In this document: piece after piece, positions 50,590 through 59,891 of the stretch
Position numbering within the stretch: position 1 is the stretch's first letter
Layout: every line of letters begins with the position of its first letter
Origin: DASZHJ01 sp035517495
GTDB taxonomy: Bacteria > Pseudomonadota > Alphaproteobacteria > ATCC43930 > CGMCC-115725
Length of the DNA: 64,000 bases
Direction of reading: 5' to 3'
Assembly (NCBI GenBank): GCA_035517495.1
Contig: DATIYT010000055.1
Location: forward strand, 8,872-72,871
Notes under the pieces: model-generated
What the model saw: the letters and a program-made list of their open reading frames with translations, nothing else
What the model was told of the DNA's origin: nothing
Database searches by the model: none
Made by a program: the position numbers and the translations under genes

Positions 50590-52638
50590 CTAAATCTTCA
50601 GTGAAAAGATATACGAGGTAACCAGGTCCGCCTTCGCGGCCGCGTCCTGATTCGCCTTCGCGCTATCGGCTTGCAGCGTTTCGAGGCGGGTCTCCTCCTC
50701 GTCCAGCTTCGCCATGTAGCGCTTGTGCAGTGCGCTTTCCCGGTCGGCGCTTTCGAGATTGGCGCGGATGCGCTGCTGGTCCTGGGTCAGATCGGAGATC
50801 TCTCCCTTAATGCGATCGGCCGCAGTTTTCGCCGCCGCGGCTTGTTGACGGAGCCGCGCGATCTCGGTGAAGGCGTTCTTGATCGCTGGGTCGACCGCGG
50901 AACTCGCGACCACCGCGGCGATGCGGTCCTGGCCCAAATCGGTGATGCGCAGCTCCTCGAAGCGAGGCTGCTCGAGCACGAAGGCAAAGGAGCCCGTCTC
51001 TCCGGGCTTGAGGTCGAGGGCGACGCGGTAGGCGTTGGCGGTCTGCTCCACACGATCCTTGGGTTCTGTGAGCTGCCAGCCCGGAAGCATTGCCTGCTCG
51101 ATCAGCAGGCGGCGCGCTTCGCCAGCGGGCGCGCTCACCCGGTAGGTAACCGTCCGCCGCCAGGTGGAGGTCAGATGCAGGACGCCTTGGGATATGCTGC
51201 CTTTGACGATGGCGCTGGTGTTTTCCATGTCGCGCGCGATCTTGGTCTTGTCGTCGACCGCATAAGAAAGCAGCCGGTTCTCCCGCGCGGGGAGGCCAGC
51301 AAGCCGCGCATCGCCCAGGTATGTGGCACCCTGAGTATCCGCCTCATAGAGCGTGACGACACCCGGGGGAAGACTGACGCCGGTGTCGTTGGTGAGTCGG
51401 ATACTCGCCAGCGGATGATTGCCGGTGAGATCGGCCGGCACCAAGTCCAGCCGTATCACCGGTACGTCGCGATCCACCAGCGCCACCAGCGACGAGTGTC
51501 CGCTTTCGAGCGAGACCGGCACCGGCACGCGGAACGTCACTTGGGTAAAGCCCTCCTCCGCGGTCGCGGCATCGGTGAGGGCAGCGGGCGGCGGCGCCGG
51601 TAGCACGGCCGCGGGCTCGGATTTCGCCGCCTCGGCGGCGCTCGCCGGCGCGGCCAACGACGCACGGAACGCACTGCCACCGGGAACGGCCGCACTGCCG
51701 CCCGTGCGTTCTCGATCGAGGTCGCTCATGACGCCGGTGTCGGGGCGCGGCAAGATGCGGCCCGCAACCTCGACCGGCACCTCGGGCCGCGCAACGTAGT
51801 ACGCCTGATAGATCGCCTGGCGGAAGCTCACGGGATTGCCAGAGACCAGCGTCAACTCGACCCCTTTCCAGTCCTCTCCGCTCATATTTTCCAGTACCGC
51901 CCAACCCTGAAGATGCGCTGCCTGCGCGGCGGGATCGGACGGCAGGCTCAGCCGGAAAGTCGCTTTCCAGAGCGGCGCCGCGACCACGTAGCCGATCCTG
52001 ACCGTGCGGGCGCCGGTGCCCTTGGTGACGAGATCGATCCGACGGCGGTCCTTGGTGCGATGCGCCGCGAGCGAAGCAAGTGCACTCTCAACCTGGGTCT
52101 CGAGAGCGGGATCGGTGAAATGCACGCTTTCCGCTTCCTCGAGGATGAATTGCTGCAGGCCGTCGGCGGTAAGCAGTGTGACACGGTTGCGGGTGGTGGT
52201 CGCATCATTGCCGAGCCGCACCGTCTCCGGCACCACGCTCAGCACGCGCCCGGTCACGGGATGCGCCGATCCCACGCGAATCTCCGCGCCCTGCAGCGCA
52301 GTGAGCAACGCCGCGGGCGATGTCAACGCACCTTGATCGAACGGCAGTTCGGAGAATGTTTGAGTAAGCGGCTCGCGCCCCGGCAGGGTCGCGCTGCCGA
52401 CACCGCCCTTGCTGTCATAGACCACGATCGACTTCAGGATGTCATCCACCTGGTCGAGCGGCACGTCGAGGCTCAATTTCTCGTCGCCGTTTACTTCCGC
52501 CTCATACTCGAGGTAGGCGACGCCACCGGTCGACAACATCACCCGCTTGAGTGCGAGCTCTCCCGCCGAAGCCGAAGAAGCGCCCAGAGCCGTGAACAGA
52601 ATCGAGATCAGGAGAGCCGTGGTGACGCGCGCGCCCAT
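50590..52638 (-). CDS. DUF4139 domain-containing secreted/envelope protein
   Basis: 682 aa with an N-terminal signal peptide (cleaved near ASA, about residue 25). Beta-rich regions include WKATFRLSLP and SGEDWKGVELTLVSGNPVSF, the core of the DUF4139 fold. The middle has a low-complexity Ala/Pro region. The last 110 residues are a long coiled coil (NAFTEIARLRQQAAAAKTAADR and on). Related proteins occur as secreted or periplasmic envelope factors of unknown function. No operon partner is apparent. Confidence 0.85.
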   Translation of the reverse strand: MGARVTTALLISILFTALGASSASAGELALKRVMLSTGGVAYLEYEAEVNGDEKLSLDVPLDQVDDILKSIVVYDSKGGVGSATLPGREPLTQTFSELPFDQGALTSPAALLTALQGAEIRVGSAHPVTGRVLSVVPETVRLGNDATTTRNRVTLLTADGLQQFILEEAESVHFTDPALETQVESALASLAAHRTKDRRRIDLVTKGTGARTVRIGYVVAAPLWKATFRLSLPSDPAAQAAHLQGWAVLENMSGEDWKGVELTLVSGNPVSFRQAIYQAYYVARPEVPVEVAGRILPRPDTGVMSDLDRERTGGSAAVPGGSAFRASLAAPASAAEAAKSEPAAVLPAPPPAALTDAATAEEGFTQVTFRVPVPVSLESGHSSLVALVDRDVPVIRLDLVPADLTGNHPLASIRLTNDTGVSLPPGVVTLYEADTQGATYLGDARLAGLPARENRLLSYAVDDKTKIARDMENTSAIVKGSISQGVLHLTSTWRRTVTYRVSAPAGEARRLLIEQAMLPGWQLTEPKDRVEQTANAYRVALDLKPGETGSFAFVLEQPRFEELRITDLGQDRIAAVVASSAVDPAIKNAFTEIARLRQQAAAAKTAADRIKGEISDLTQDQQRIRANLESADRESALHKRYMAKLDEEETRLETLQADSAKANQDAAAKADLVTSYIFSLKI

Positions 52639-53028
52639 GAGATCCTCCGTTCGAAATGATCACCCGCCGCCATCGTGGCCGACGGATGTTCTTCCGATCG
52701 TGGCCACGCATTCCAAGAGCGTCTTCACAAGCGAGAATCGATCGTCGTTTTATATACCTGCTAGCGCCGGTGGCCGAGCACAAGGATGTGCGAGGTTCGG
52801 AACCGAACGCCAGACTGTGGGGTGATTGCGGCGCGGTACCGGGCCGTTTCGCGGCATTTTCGCGGCAGCTTTACAAGCACTGCGTTTTCCGCGGATATGC
52901 CCCGTCGTTGGGCAGGCGGGATAACATGGCTATCCCGCTTGCCCCGATGCGCACTCGCGCAATATCAATGCGTGTTCGCTGAAAGGACCACCGCATCGGC
53001 GTTCGTCCCCGATAAGTAGAGGCCGGTC
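52639..53028. other. Intergenic region, no supported gene
   Basis: This 0.39-kb gap lies between the divergent DUF4139 and hpnR genes. Short frames here (for example 52656-52982 plus) have no ribosome-binding site and atypical composition. The promoters of both genes should be here; hpnR has AGAGG near 53017-53021. Confidence 0.4.
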
Positions 53029-54573
53029 ATGAAGCTTCTCGGCGTCCACCCCAGTCCGCTCATGTTCAGCAAGGTCTTTCTCCGCCTCGAGCCGCTGGGT
53101 TTGGAACTGGTGGCGGCGGCCGCGCGGCACGACGGACATGAGGTGCGCTTGATCGACCTGCAGGTCGAGACGCATCGTGACTATCGGCGCTTGGTCACCG
53201 CTTGGCGGCCCGACGTCGTGGCCTTTTCCGTGAACTATCTCGCCAACATTCCCGAGATCATCGATCTCGCCAAAGAGACGAAGCGGCTGCTGCCCCACAT
53301 CTTCGTCGTGGTCGGCGGACACAGCGCGTCTTTCACCGCCCCTTCCGTCATCGAGCACGGCGCCGGAGCGATCGATTGCGTGCTCAAGGGCGAGGGCGAG
53401 GCAGGCATGCCGTTGCTGCTTGCCGCGCTGGGTCGCGACCGAGCAAGCGTGCGCGAGGTGCCGGGCACGGTAACCGCCGACGGCGAGGGCCCGCCGCCCG
53501 GCTTCGTCGCGAACCTCGACGACCTGCAACCCGCGCGCGACCTGCTGCGCCACCGGCGCAAATATTTCCTCGGCACGCTCGATCCCTGCGCCTCCATAGA
53601 GTTCTCGCGAGGCTGCCCTTGGGATTGCTCATTCTGCAGCGCCTGGACCTTTTACGGCCGCAGCTATCGCGTGCGCGCCCCAGAGCGAATCATCGAGGAC
53701 CTCAAGCGAATTCGAGAACCCGGCGTCTTCATTGTCGACGATGTGGCGTTCATCCAGGAGCGGCACGGATTCGCGATCGGCCAAGCGATCGAGCGCGCGG
53801 GCATTCGAAAGGAATACTATCTGGAAACCCGCGGCGACGTGTTGCTACGCAACAAGGCGGTTTTCGAGTATTGGACCAAGCTCGGCCTCAAGACCATGTT
53901 CCTCGGCCTCGAGGCGATCGACGAGGAGGGCCTGCGGCACTATCGCAAGCGCGTCTCGCTGGGCAAGAACTTCGAAGCGCTGGAATACGCACGCTCGCTC
54001 GGCATCAACGTGGCGATCAACATCATCGCCGATCCCGATTGGGATCGCGATCGCTTCGCGGTGATACGGCAGTGGGCGCTCGAAGTGCCGGAAGTCGTGA
54101 ACGTCAGCGTCAACACCCCCTATCCTGGGACCGAGAGCTGGCTCACCGAGGCCCGGCGCCTCGCAACGCGCGATTATCGGCTGTTCGACATCCAGCACAC
54201 GGTTCTGCCGACCCGGCTACCGCTTGAGGAGTTCTATCATGAACTGGTCTCGACGCAGCGGGTGCTCGGGATGAAGCATCTCGGCTGGAGCGCGCTTAAG
54301 GACGCCGCGGGAATAGTCGCCCGCCTGTTGCTGCGCGGTCAGACCAACTTCGCCAAGAGTATGTGGAAGTTCAACAGCGTTTTCGATGCGAAACTGCTTC
54401 TGGACGATCACCGGCGGCCCATCGAGTACGAGATTCCGCTGCCACCCAAGGCCGACCAAAACGCCAAAGGCCAAACGCTCTACATTCTGAAGTCGCGCGG
54501 CCGCACCGCGCGCGCGACCGACGCCGCAACCGAACGATTTGTCGACGAAACGCGGACGGGAGCCGCACCCTAA
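53029..54573 (+). CDS. hpnR: B12-binding radical SAM protein, hopanoid C-3 methylase HpnR
   Basis: 514 aa. The N-terminal B12-binding-type domain (residues 1-160) contains LEPLGLELVAAAARHDGH and VVVGGHSASF. The radical SAM cluster motif is C196-x3-C200-x2-C203 in GCPWDCSFCSAWTFYG, and the C-terminal region continues with IVDDVAFIQ and NVSVNTPYPGTESW. The whole pattern resembles HpnR, which methylates the A-ring of hopanoids at C-3. The DxHxxG motif of cobalamin domains is not typical, which also holds for HpnR as I recall. If right, the host makes 3-methylhopanoids. No other hpn gene is in the window. Confidence 0.78.
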   Translation: MKLLGVHPSPLMFSKVFLRLEPLGLELVAAAARHDGHEVRLIDLQVETHRDYRRLVTAWRPDVVAFSVNYLANIPEIIDLAKETKRLLPHIFVVVGGHSASFTAPSVIEHGAGAIDCVLKGEGEAGMPLLLAALGRDRASVREVPGTVTADGEGPPPGFVANLDDLQPARDLLRHRRKYFLGTLDPCASIEFSRGCPWDCSFCSAWTFYGRSYRVRAPERIIEDLKRIREPGVFIVDDVAFIQERHGFAIGQAIERAGIRKEYYLETRGDVLLRNKAVFEYWTKLGLKTMFLGLEAIDEEGLRHYRKRVSLGKNFEALEYARSLGINVAINIIADPDWDRDRFAVIRQWALEVPEVVNVSVNTPYPGTESWLTEARRLATRDYRLFDIQHTVLPTRLPLEEFYHELVSTQRVLGMKHLGWSALKDAAGIVARLLLRGQTNFAKSMWKFNSVFDAKLLLDDHRRPIEYEIPLPPKADQNAKGQTLYILKSRGRTARATDAATERFVDETRTGAAP

Positions 54574-54592
54574 AGTGGGGCTCGTCGCCAAC

Positions 54593-54614
54593 CGGCGCGT
54601 AGGGGCACGCGCCG
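54593..54614 (+). terminator. Hairpin between the convergent hpnR and histone-like genes
   Basis: CGGCGCGT (54593-54600) pairs exactly with ACGCGCCG (54607-54614) around a 6-nt loop, 20 bp after the hpnR stop and before the end of the convergent histone-like gene. No T-tract follows, so termination is only a possibility. Confidence 0.35.
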
Positions 54615-54695
54615 CGCCACGTTTGGCGCCCGCAATCCGTCGGTTGGGGCGCCGGAGCGACGGACCTACTCGCCTAGATCAAGGTGCCAAACGGA

Positions 54696-55037
54696 TCAGG
54701 GCAACCGATTGAGATCGGCCATGCCCTCCTCTTCCTCCTCGACCGCCTCTACCACTACCACTGGTTCGGCGACGGTAACTCGGCTATAGCCGACGACGAC
54801 CACCGGCGATTCCTCGGCCTGCGGGCGCTGTACCTTGGGCTGCTTCTTGCGACTGGCGGCTGCCCGCGGCTTGCGCTTCACGGCAGCTCGGCGCGGCGCC
54901 TTTGCGCGGGCGCCTTTTGTCTTCTTGGCCGCGCGGCGCGCCGGCTTGCGCGCGCTCGCTTTGGCGCGGCGCGTGGCTTTCTTCCTTCGTCCTCCGGCTT
55001 TGCTTTTGCGAGCGGTCGGCTTCCTGCCTCGAGCCAT
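54696..55037 (-). CDS. Histone-H1-like basic nucleoid protein with acidic tail
   Basis: 113 aa. Residues 1-70 are built of Lys, Arg and Ala repeats (RRAAKK, KAPRRAAVKRKPRAA) like histone H1 C-tails and AlgP-type proteins. Residues 77-113 switch to hydrophobic valine runs and an EEEEE stretch. The basic part should bind DNA without sequence specificity; the acidic tail could modulate it. The start has ATG with GGGAGG upstream. Repetitive composition makes the exact family uncertain. Confidence 0.75.
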   Translation of the reverse strand: MARGRKPTARKSKAGGRRKKATRRAKASARKPARRAAKKTKGARAKAPRRAAVKRKPRAAASRKKQPKVQRPQAEESPVVVVGYSRVTVAEPVVVVEAVEEEEEGMADLNRLP

Positions 55038-55161
55038 GACAAACCTCCCTCATTGAACGGACGATGCCGTCAGTATCGCCGGACCGGCAAAAACCTCAAC
55101 AGCAAAGCGAAGGATCACGAAATGCTTTACCATTCGCCAAAACGCGATGGAGAGGCGACCC

Positions 55162-56022
55162 ATGACGGCAGACGACGCGGTTCAGGACGAGGCAACGCGC
55201 CTCCTCCGCGCACTCGAGCATCGTTTCGGCGAGCCCGTGCCCATCGCGGACCGTACGCCTTTGGGTTTGTCAACTCTGCGGGCAATCGCAGAACGGCGCT
55301 CGATTCGCGACTATGACACGGGCCGCGCGGTCGGTCGCGACCTCGTGCGCCTGCTCGCCGCCGTGGCGCTGTCATCGCCGACCAAAAGCGATTTGCAACA
55401 GCGCGATATCGTGGTCCTGGATGACCCGGTGCGGCGCGGGCGGGTGACTGCCCTATTGGGGGAACGCTGGATCGAGACCGCACCCGCTTTCCTGGTGTTT
55501 TGCGGCAACAACCGCCGCCAGCGCCAACTGCAGGAATGGCGCGGGCGCTCCTTTCCCAACGATCATCTGGACGCGTTCTTCAATGCCGCAGTCGATGCCG
55601 GGATCGCGCTGGCCACGTTCGTCACTGCCGCCGAGGCTATTGGTCTCGGCTGCTGCCCGATCAGCCAGATACGCAATCATTCCGAGGAGGTGAGCCGTAT
55701 CCTCGATCTGCCTCAGCACGTGTTTCCGGTCGCCGCCATGACTTTGGGCTGGCCTGCACGGCCGGGCGCCATCAGCCTGCGGCTCCCGCTGGAAGTCACG
55801 CTGCACGAGGACTCCTTCCAAGAACATGGTCTGCGAGAAAGCATAGACGCGTATGATCGCCGGCGCGCCGCGGTACAGCCTTATGCGCGCCAACGCTACG
55901 AGGGGGACTATGGTCACGCCGAGGAGTACGGCTGGTCAGAGGATAAAGCGCGACAGTATTCGAAGCCCGAGCGCACCGATTTTGGCGCCTTTGTACGCAG
56001 CAAGGGCTTCAATCTCCGATAG
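55162..56022 (+). CDS. Nitroreductase/oxygen-insensitive NADPH flavin reductase (NfsA-like)
   Basis: 286 aa from the ATG at 55162, behind GGAGAGG. The FMN-binding ERRSIRDYD motif near residue 50 and ALSSPTKSDLQQRDIVV follow the FRP/NfsA pattern. DAGIALATFVTAAEAIGLGCCPI provides the dimer interface; the C-terminus LRLPLEVTLHEDSF is normal. It reduces quinones, nitroaromatics or flavins. No operon partner is seen. Confidence 0.87.
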   Translation: MTADDAVQDEATRLLRALEHRFGEPVPIADRTPLGLSTLRAIAERRSIRDYDTGRAVGRDLVRLLAAVALSSPTKSDLQQRDIVVLDDPVRRGRVTALLGERWIETAPAFLVFCGNNRRQRQLQEWRGRSFPNDHLDAFFNAAVDAGIALATFVTAAEAIGLGCCPISQIRNHSEEVSRILDLPQHVFPVAAMTLGWPARPGAISLRLPLEVTLHEDSFQEHGLRESIDAYDRRRAAVQPYARQRYEGDYGHAEEYGWSEDKARQYSKPERTDFGAFVRSKGFNLR

Positions 56023-56114
56023 CCGGTCGGTCGTCCCCGAAGCACACACCATAAGGCGAGCGGAATTCGACCTTCAGCGCCATGCTCTACTCGGGGTAAT
56101 CAGGCGCGATAACG

Positions 56115-56741
56115 CTACCGCTTCACCGGTGGATAGTGCTGAGGAGCCTCGCGCCGGTCGTCCATGCCGTAGTCGCGGATGATACGCACTCTCCGGCGCC
56201 GGAGCGTCGCGCCCGTCGGGGCGCGCGGCGTCCAACCTTCGGCCGACGCCGCATCGCGCCACGACGCGAGCCAAAGAGCTTTCCCCGGTATCGTGAGGCT
56301 TTCGAACCCCGAGAGCTCGATGCACGCGCCCTCTGTTGCGGAAAGGCCGATGTCCGCGGCGCCGCCCATCGGCAGAAGCTCGGCGATCGTGACGAATGGA
56401 GCGCCGGCTTGGGTTGCATCGTGCGCACGCTGCGGCAACGCCACACCGGCACTGTCGGCGACAACCTCGCCAACTCGCAGGTGATATTCGCTGAAGATTT
56501 CGCGGCGGCCCCGCTCTTGCGCCTGGCGGTGAACCGCCAGCATGCGCCAACGAATGAGCGCCGCCTCGTCGCGCCAGATGGAGAGCGATAGCACGCGCTC
56601 CGGGCGCGTCAGATGCCGGAAGCGCTCGTTATCGACGAATCCATCGATCCTCTCGAGCTCCGGCCGGAGTCGCTTGGCGGTTTCAAAGTAGTCGTTCCAC
56701 CGCTCGCGCTTGGGTTCCACCTCGAAAATCACTGCGAACAT
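56115..56741 (-). CDS. Antibiotic biosynthesis monooxygenase (ABM)-like protein with duplicated half
   Basis: 208 aa from the ATG complementary to 56739-56741, with GGGAGG upstream. Residues 1-95 show the ABM dimeric alpha-beta fold (MFAVIFEVEPK, FVDNERFRHLTRPERVLSLS, IWRDEAALIRWRMLAVH). Residues 105-200 look like a second, diverged half (ELLPMGGAADIG, GFESLTIPGKALWLASWRDAA), as in ABM proteins with two ferredoxin-like domains. Heme-degrading and quinone-forming relatives exist; the function here is unknown. The ORF start at 56891 adds a non-coding leader. Confidence 0.75.
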   Translation of the reverse strand: MFAVIFEVEPKRERWNDYFETAKRLRPELERIDGFVDNERFRHLTRPERVLSLSIWRDEAALIRWRMLAVHRQAQERGRREIFSEYHLRVGEVVADSAGVALPQRAHDATQAGAPFVTIAELLPMGGAADIGLSATEGACIELSGFESLTIPGKALWLASWRDAASAEGWTPRAPTGATLRRRRVRIIRDYGMDDRREAPQHYPPVKR

Positions 56742-57133
56742 CGGGGCCTCCCGACGTTCTTCTAGAACAAGGACTGGATCGAGACAATTCGGCCTGGACC
56801 GTATGTTTGGAACTTGACGCGGAACCCCGCGGAAACCGCGTGTTCGGTGAGGTGGATAGGCCGCGCAAAAGCCAACCTTTGGCGTGCGCAAAAAGCATGT
56901 TTTTCGGCGGCAAAAATCGCCGGCGGTGAGCGTCCCTCACGCGCCGAGCCGCGGAGGCCGCGCCCGTTGGACGGCAGCCGCGTCGCGGTAGGAATCTATC
57001 ATCCCTAATAAAGTGTTAAGACTATTGTAAATTCTCGCGACGCGTGTCGCGGAATCTGACATAAAGGATTTCTTTCAGGACCGGCGTTACCATCTACCGG
57101 ATTGAAATCGCTTGATTTTTGGAATCTGGGGTC

Positions 57134-57149
57134 TGGCATGCGAATTGCT
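57134..57149 (+). promoter_or_regulatory. Sigma-54 (RpoN) -24/-12 promoter
   Basis: TGGCATGCGAATTGCT matches the RpoN consensus TGGCACG-N4-TTGC(A/T) with one mismatch. The GG (57135-57136) and GC (57147-57148) dinucleotides are exactly 10 bp apart, as required. It is 36 bp before the PEP-CTERM gene, with GGAGG at 57174-57178. PEP-CTERM genes are known to be driven by sigma-54 with the PrsK/PrsR system. Confidence 0.75.
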
Positions 57150-57184
57150 CCCCCTAGTCTGACTAACGTATTTGGAGGCGCAGC

Positions 57185-57909
57185 ATGTTTGGTCGTGTTG
57201 TTTCCGTCGCGGGCGTCGCAGGGCTTGCTCTCGCATTCGGAGTTGGTTCCGCGAACGCCGGCGCCCTGCATGGAACGGCATATCCCCCACGCCGTCCTGT
57301 TCGGACAATGGCAGCATAACGCCGGTCGATTCCAAGTCGCCCGATTTCGGTTGGATATCGAGCCCCAATAGCGGCACCGCCGACTTTCTCCTGGATGTCC
57401 TGATCCCCAACAATATTTCCGGGGCGAGTTCCGAGAGCATCACCGTCACCGGCGTCAACACCAGCAACAAGTCCGTCACTCCCTCGAAGGCTTTTAGTAC
57501 GACAGCTTGGACGAGCGGCTCATTGGAGAGCTACCTCGGCATTTCCTCGACGCCGAACAATCCTATCAGCGCGTTTCTGACGGCTCCCAATCCTTCGACG
57601 CACACTTTCGATTCGGGCGCGAGCGGCTACTACGACTATATCTTTGATTTTGGCGATGTGACGTTCGGATCAAACACCGATCCGACGTTCTCCACGAGCT
57701 TTGCATTTCCCGAGGGGACGATCATCACGGCATTCACCGAGACTCAAAGCTGCAAGAACGGCGTTTGCACAGACAAGTATACGTCAACGGCTTCCAGCAG
57801 CGCGCTCATCATCGATACACCTGCATCGGTTCCAGAGCCTTCGCCGGTGCTCGTTCTTGCGGGCGGCCTCCTCGGGCTTGGCTACCTGTTGCGCCGGCGC
57901 GCTTCCTAA
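57185..57909 (+). pseudogene. PEP-CTERM sorting-domain protein, broken by a one-base frameshift
   Basis: The ATG at 57185 opens with a signal peptide (FGRVVSVAGVAGLALAFGVG, cleaved after ANA). That frame stops at a TAA near 57317. The rest of the protein, through FLLDVLIPNNISGAS to the C-terminal VPEPSPVLVLAGGLLGLGYL plus LRRRAS, is in the next frame. The switch falls at a run of five Cs (57284-57288); one more C would give a continuous 241-aa protein. The C-terminus is a clear PEP-CTERM signal: VPEP, a membrane helix and an Arg cluster. Either this is a recent pseudogene, a phase-variable or slippage site, or an assembly error. Confidence 0.8.
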
Positions 57910-58130
57910 CGGAGAAGTAGGGCCACGCAAACTCGGGGGCGGTCGCCAAGCAATTAATATCGGCGCGCTCCGCTCCTGACGCTTTATACCGAGCCAGACG
58001 CCCGTAATGTCGCCTTCTGGCCTATCGCGACATAGTCTGCTTTCCCGCTGCTGATTACGGACGATCCGGACGGGCTGCCGGCGCGTCGCAGACGTGCCAC
58101 AAGCGGTCATCAAGCGAACAAGCCGATCGT

Positions 58131-59882
58131 TCATTTCATTATTGCCGGCATAACGGGCAACATCAATCGCGATGACGATTTGACGATATTCAGGCAACTG
58201 GTACCCACGCTTGCGTGTCGGAAAGTCAGCATCGCAGGCATATTGGCGTCCTGATCGTCGCTGGTGACGAACAACCGCACGCGGTGACCCGCCTTAAAAC
58301 GCCGGGCGTTGGCCACTAGCGGGATTCGGTAGTGCACAAGCTCGCCTATCGGCACCGCCTGAAAGGTCCGGCATGGCAGGTCGGGGGCACCGGGACGGCT
58401 GTCAGATTCGTTGACTTCACGAAGCCCGGCCCGCAGGTAGCCCGCTGTGACATCCGTGACGGTTCCGTCAGCGTCGACATCCTGCAGGAAAGCGATCCAT
58501 GCTGTGTCGGCCGCCGTACTGATGGCGTCGAGTAGTACTTCAATGTCGCCGACCATGTCGAGATCGTGCGTTAGCGGCGCGCTATCCCATGTCAGACTAG
58601 ATGGCGGGTCGGTCTCGCTCGGCTCGGCGCGATTCAACCCGGCGCCAAGCGCCATCAATGTTCGCGAACCGCTCTCGTCTTCTTCGCCGAGCGTTCCGTC
58701 CGCGCAGAGATTGAGCGACCGATGGGTCACATCAGGCAACGGCCAGGCATCCGCGGTGCGCCAACCTTCGGCGCCCGGGAGCACGTATCGGAAACGCGGT
58801 CCCTCCAAGATGCCGGTGTCCTGTCCCTTGAGCCAGTGGTCGAACCACGCCAGCGCCTCGACATGCAGGCTTTCCCATGGCCACGCCAGACCGTGCTCGC
58901 CCAGCATGGCGACCTGAACGTGCTTGCTATTTGTGAGTTTTCGGAATGCCGGAAACGTGGATGGAAGATGCAAAGGCACGTTCTGCCAGTCGCAACCGAG
59001 ATAGACCGGCACCTCAACCTGGTTTAGCAAAGGCAAGATGTTGCGATCGTCCCACCATGCATCGCGCAGCGGATGTTCCACGACGATGGCACGCCACAGG
59101 TCGTCCCAGGGATGCGGGTCGTGATGAAGCTTGAGAAGAACTTTCAACCCCGTCATCGCCGCCTCGCCATTGAAGGTGGCAAACTTCCTGTGAATGGCCG
59201 GTGTGCGCAGAATACTGCGGACACCGTCGAGCAACTTGCTCCGCCACAGCCTGTTGGTATGGCCCGAAGTCATTCCGATCATCGAAAGAAACGGCGTGAT
59301 GAAGGAAGTGCTCACAAGGCCATGGTGCGTGGCCGAGTCGTACAGGTCGAACGTGCCCGCCACGGGCATGATCGCCTTGAGGTGGGGCGGACGCTCAACG
59401 GCGGCCTCCAACTGGGTCATGGCGAAATAGCTGATGCCGACCATGCCGACATTGCCATCGGACCAGGGCTGCGCCGCCGTCCATTCGACCAGATCGTACA
59501 TGTCCTTCCGCTCTTGGCCGTCAAAGAAGCCGAAAGTCCCTCCCGAACCGCTGGTGCCGCGGAGGTTGGCGATGACGTGGACATAGCCGCGTGGCACGAA
59601 GAAATCGCTGGCGCCAGCTTCGATAAAGCCCATCGGCGCGCCCAGGTCCTGTATTTGGCGCGGATAGGGCGACGCTGCGATTAGTACGGGATAACGACCG
59701 GGCTCAGTTGGACGAAAAACGTCGGCGAGGAGCTGTACGCCGTCACGCATCGGCACAGCCACATCGTCTTCGCGAGTCATCTCGTGCTGAGGTTTTGAGA
59801 GGTTACGGTAGTCGCGGCCCGACGTTTGAGGCCCGTTCAACTGCCGCTGGCCGGGTTCGGTGCCGGAAGCAGGTTTGCCCAT
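58131..59882 (-). CDS. CocE/NonD family hydrolase
   Basis: 583 aa. The X-Pro dipeptidyl peptidase-type (S15) alpha/beta-hydrolase domain has VPMRDGVQLLADVFRP, the G-x-S-x-G nucleophile S151 in GMVGISYFAM and the Asp in VYLGCDWQ. The C-terminal jelly-roll domain (TWDSAPLTHDLDMVGDIEV) is typical of PepX/CocE. It hydrolyses esters or amides such as acyl or aromatic esters. The ATG at 59882 has no strong ribosome-binding site; other in-frame starts are not better. It starts 10 bp after the stop of the DUF1254/1214 remnant gene on the same strand. Confidence 0.86.
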   Translation of the reverse strand: MGKPASGTEPGQRQLNGPQTSGRDYRNLSKPQHEMTREDDVAVPMRDGVQLLADVFRPTEPGRYPVLIAASPYPRQIQDLGAPMGFIEAGASDFFVPRGYVHVIANLRGTSGSGGTFGFFDGQERKDMYDLVEWTAAQPWSDGNVGMVGISYFAMTQLEAAVERPPHLKAIMPVAGTFDLYDSATHHGLVSTSFITPFLSMIGMTSGHTNRLWRSKLLDGVRSILRTPAIHRKFATFNGEAAMTGLKVLLKLHHDPHPWDDLWRAIVVEHPLRDAWWDDRNILPLLNQVEVPVYLGCDWQNVPLHLPSTFPAFRKLTNSKHVQVAMLGEHGLAWPWESLHVEALAWFDHWLKGQDTGILEGPRFRYVLPGAEGWRTADAWPLPDVTHRSLNLCADGTLGEEDESGSRTLMALGAGLNRAEPSETDPPSSLTWDSAPLTHDLDMVGDIEVLLDAISTAADTAWIAFLQDVDADGTVTDVTAGYLRAGLREVNESDSRPGAPDLPCRTFQAVPIGELVHYRIPLVANARRFKAGHRVRLFVTSDDQDANMPAMLTFRHASVGTSCLNIVKSSSRLMLPVMPAIMK

Positions 59883-59891
59883 GAGACTTTG

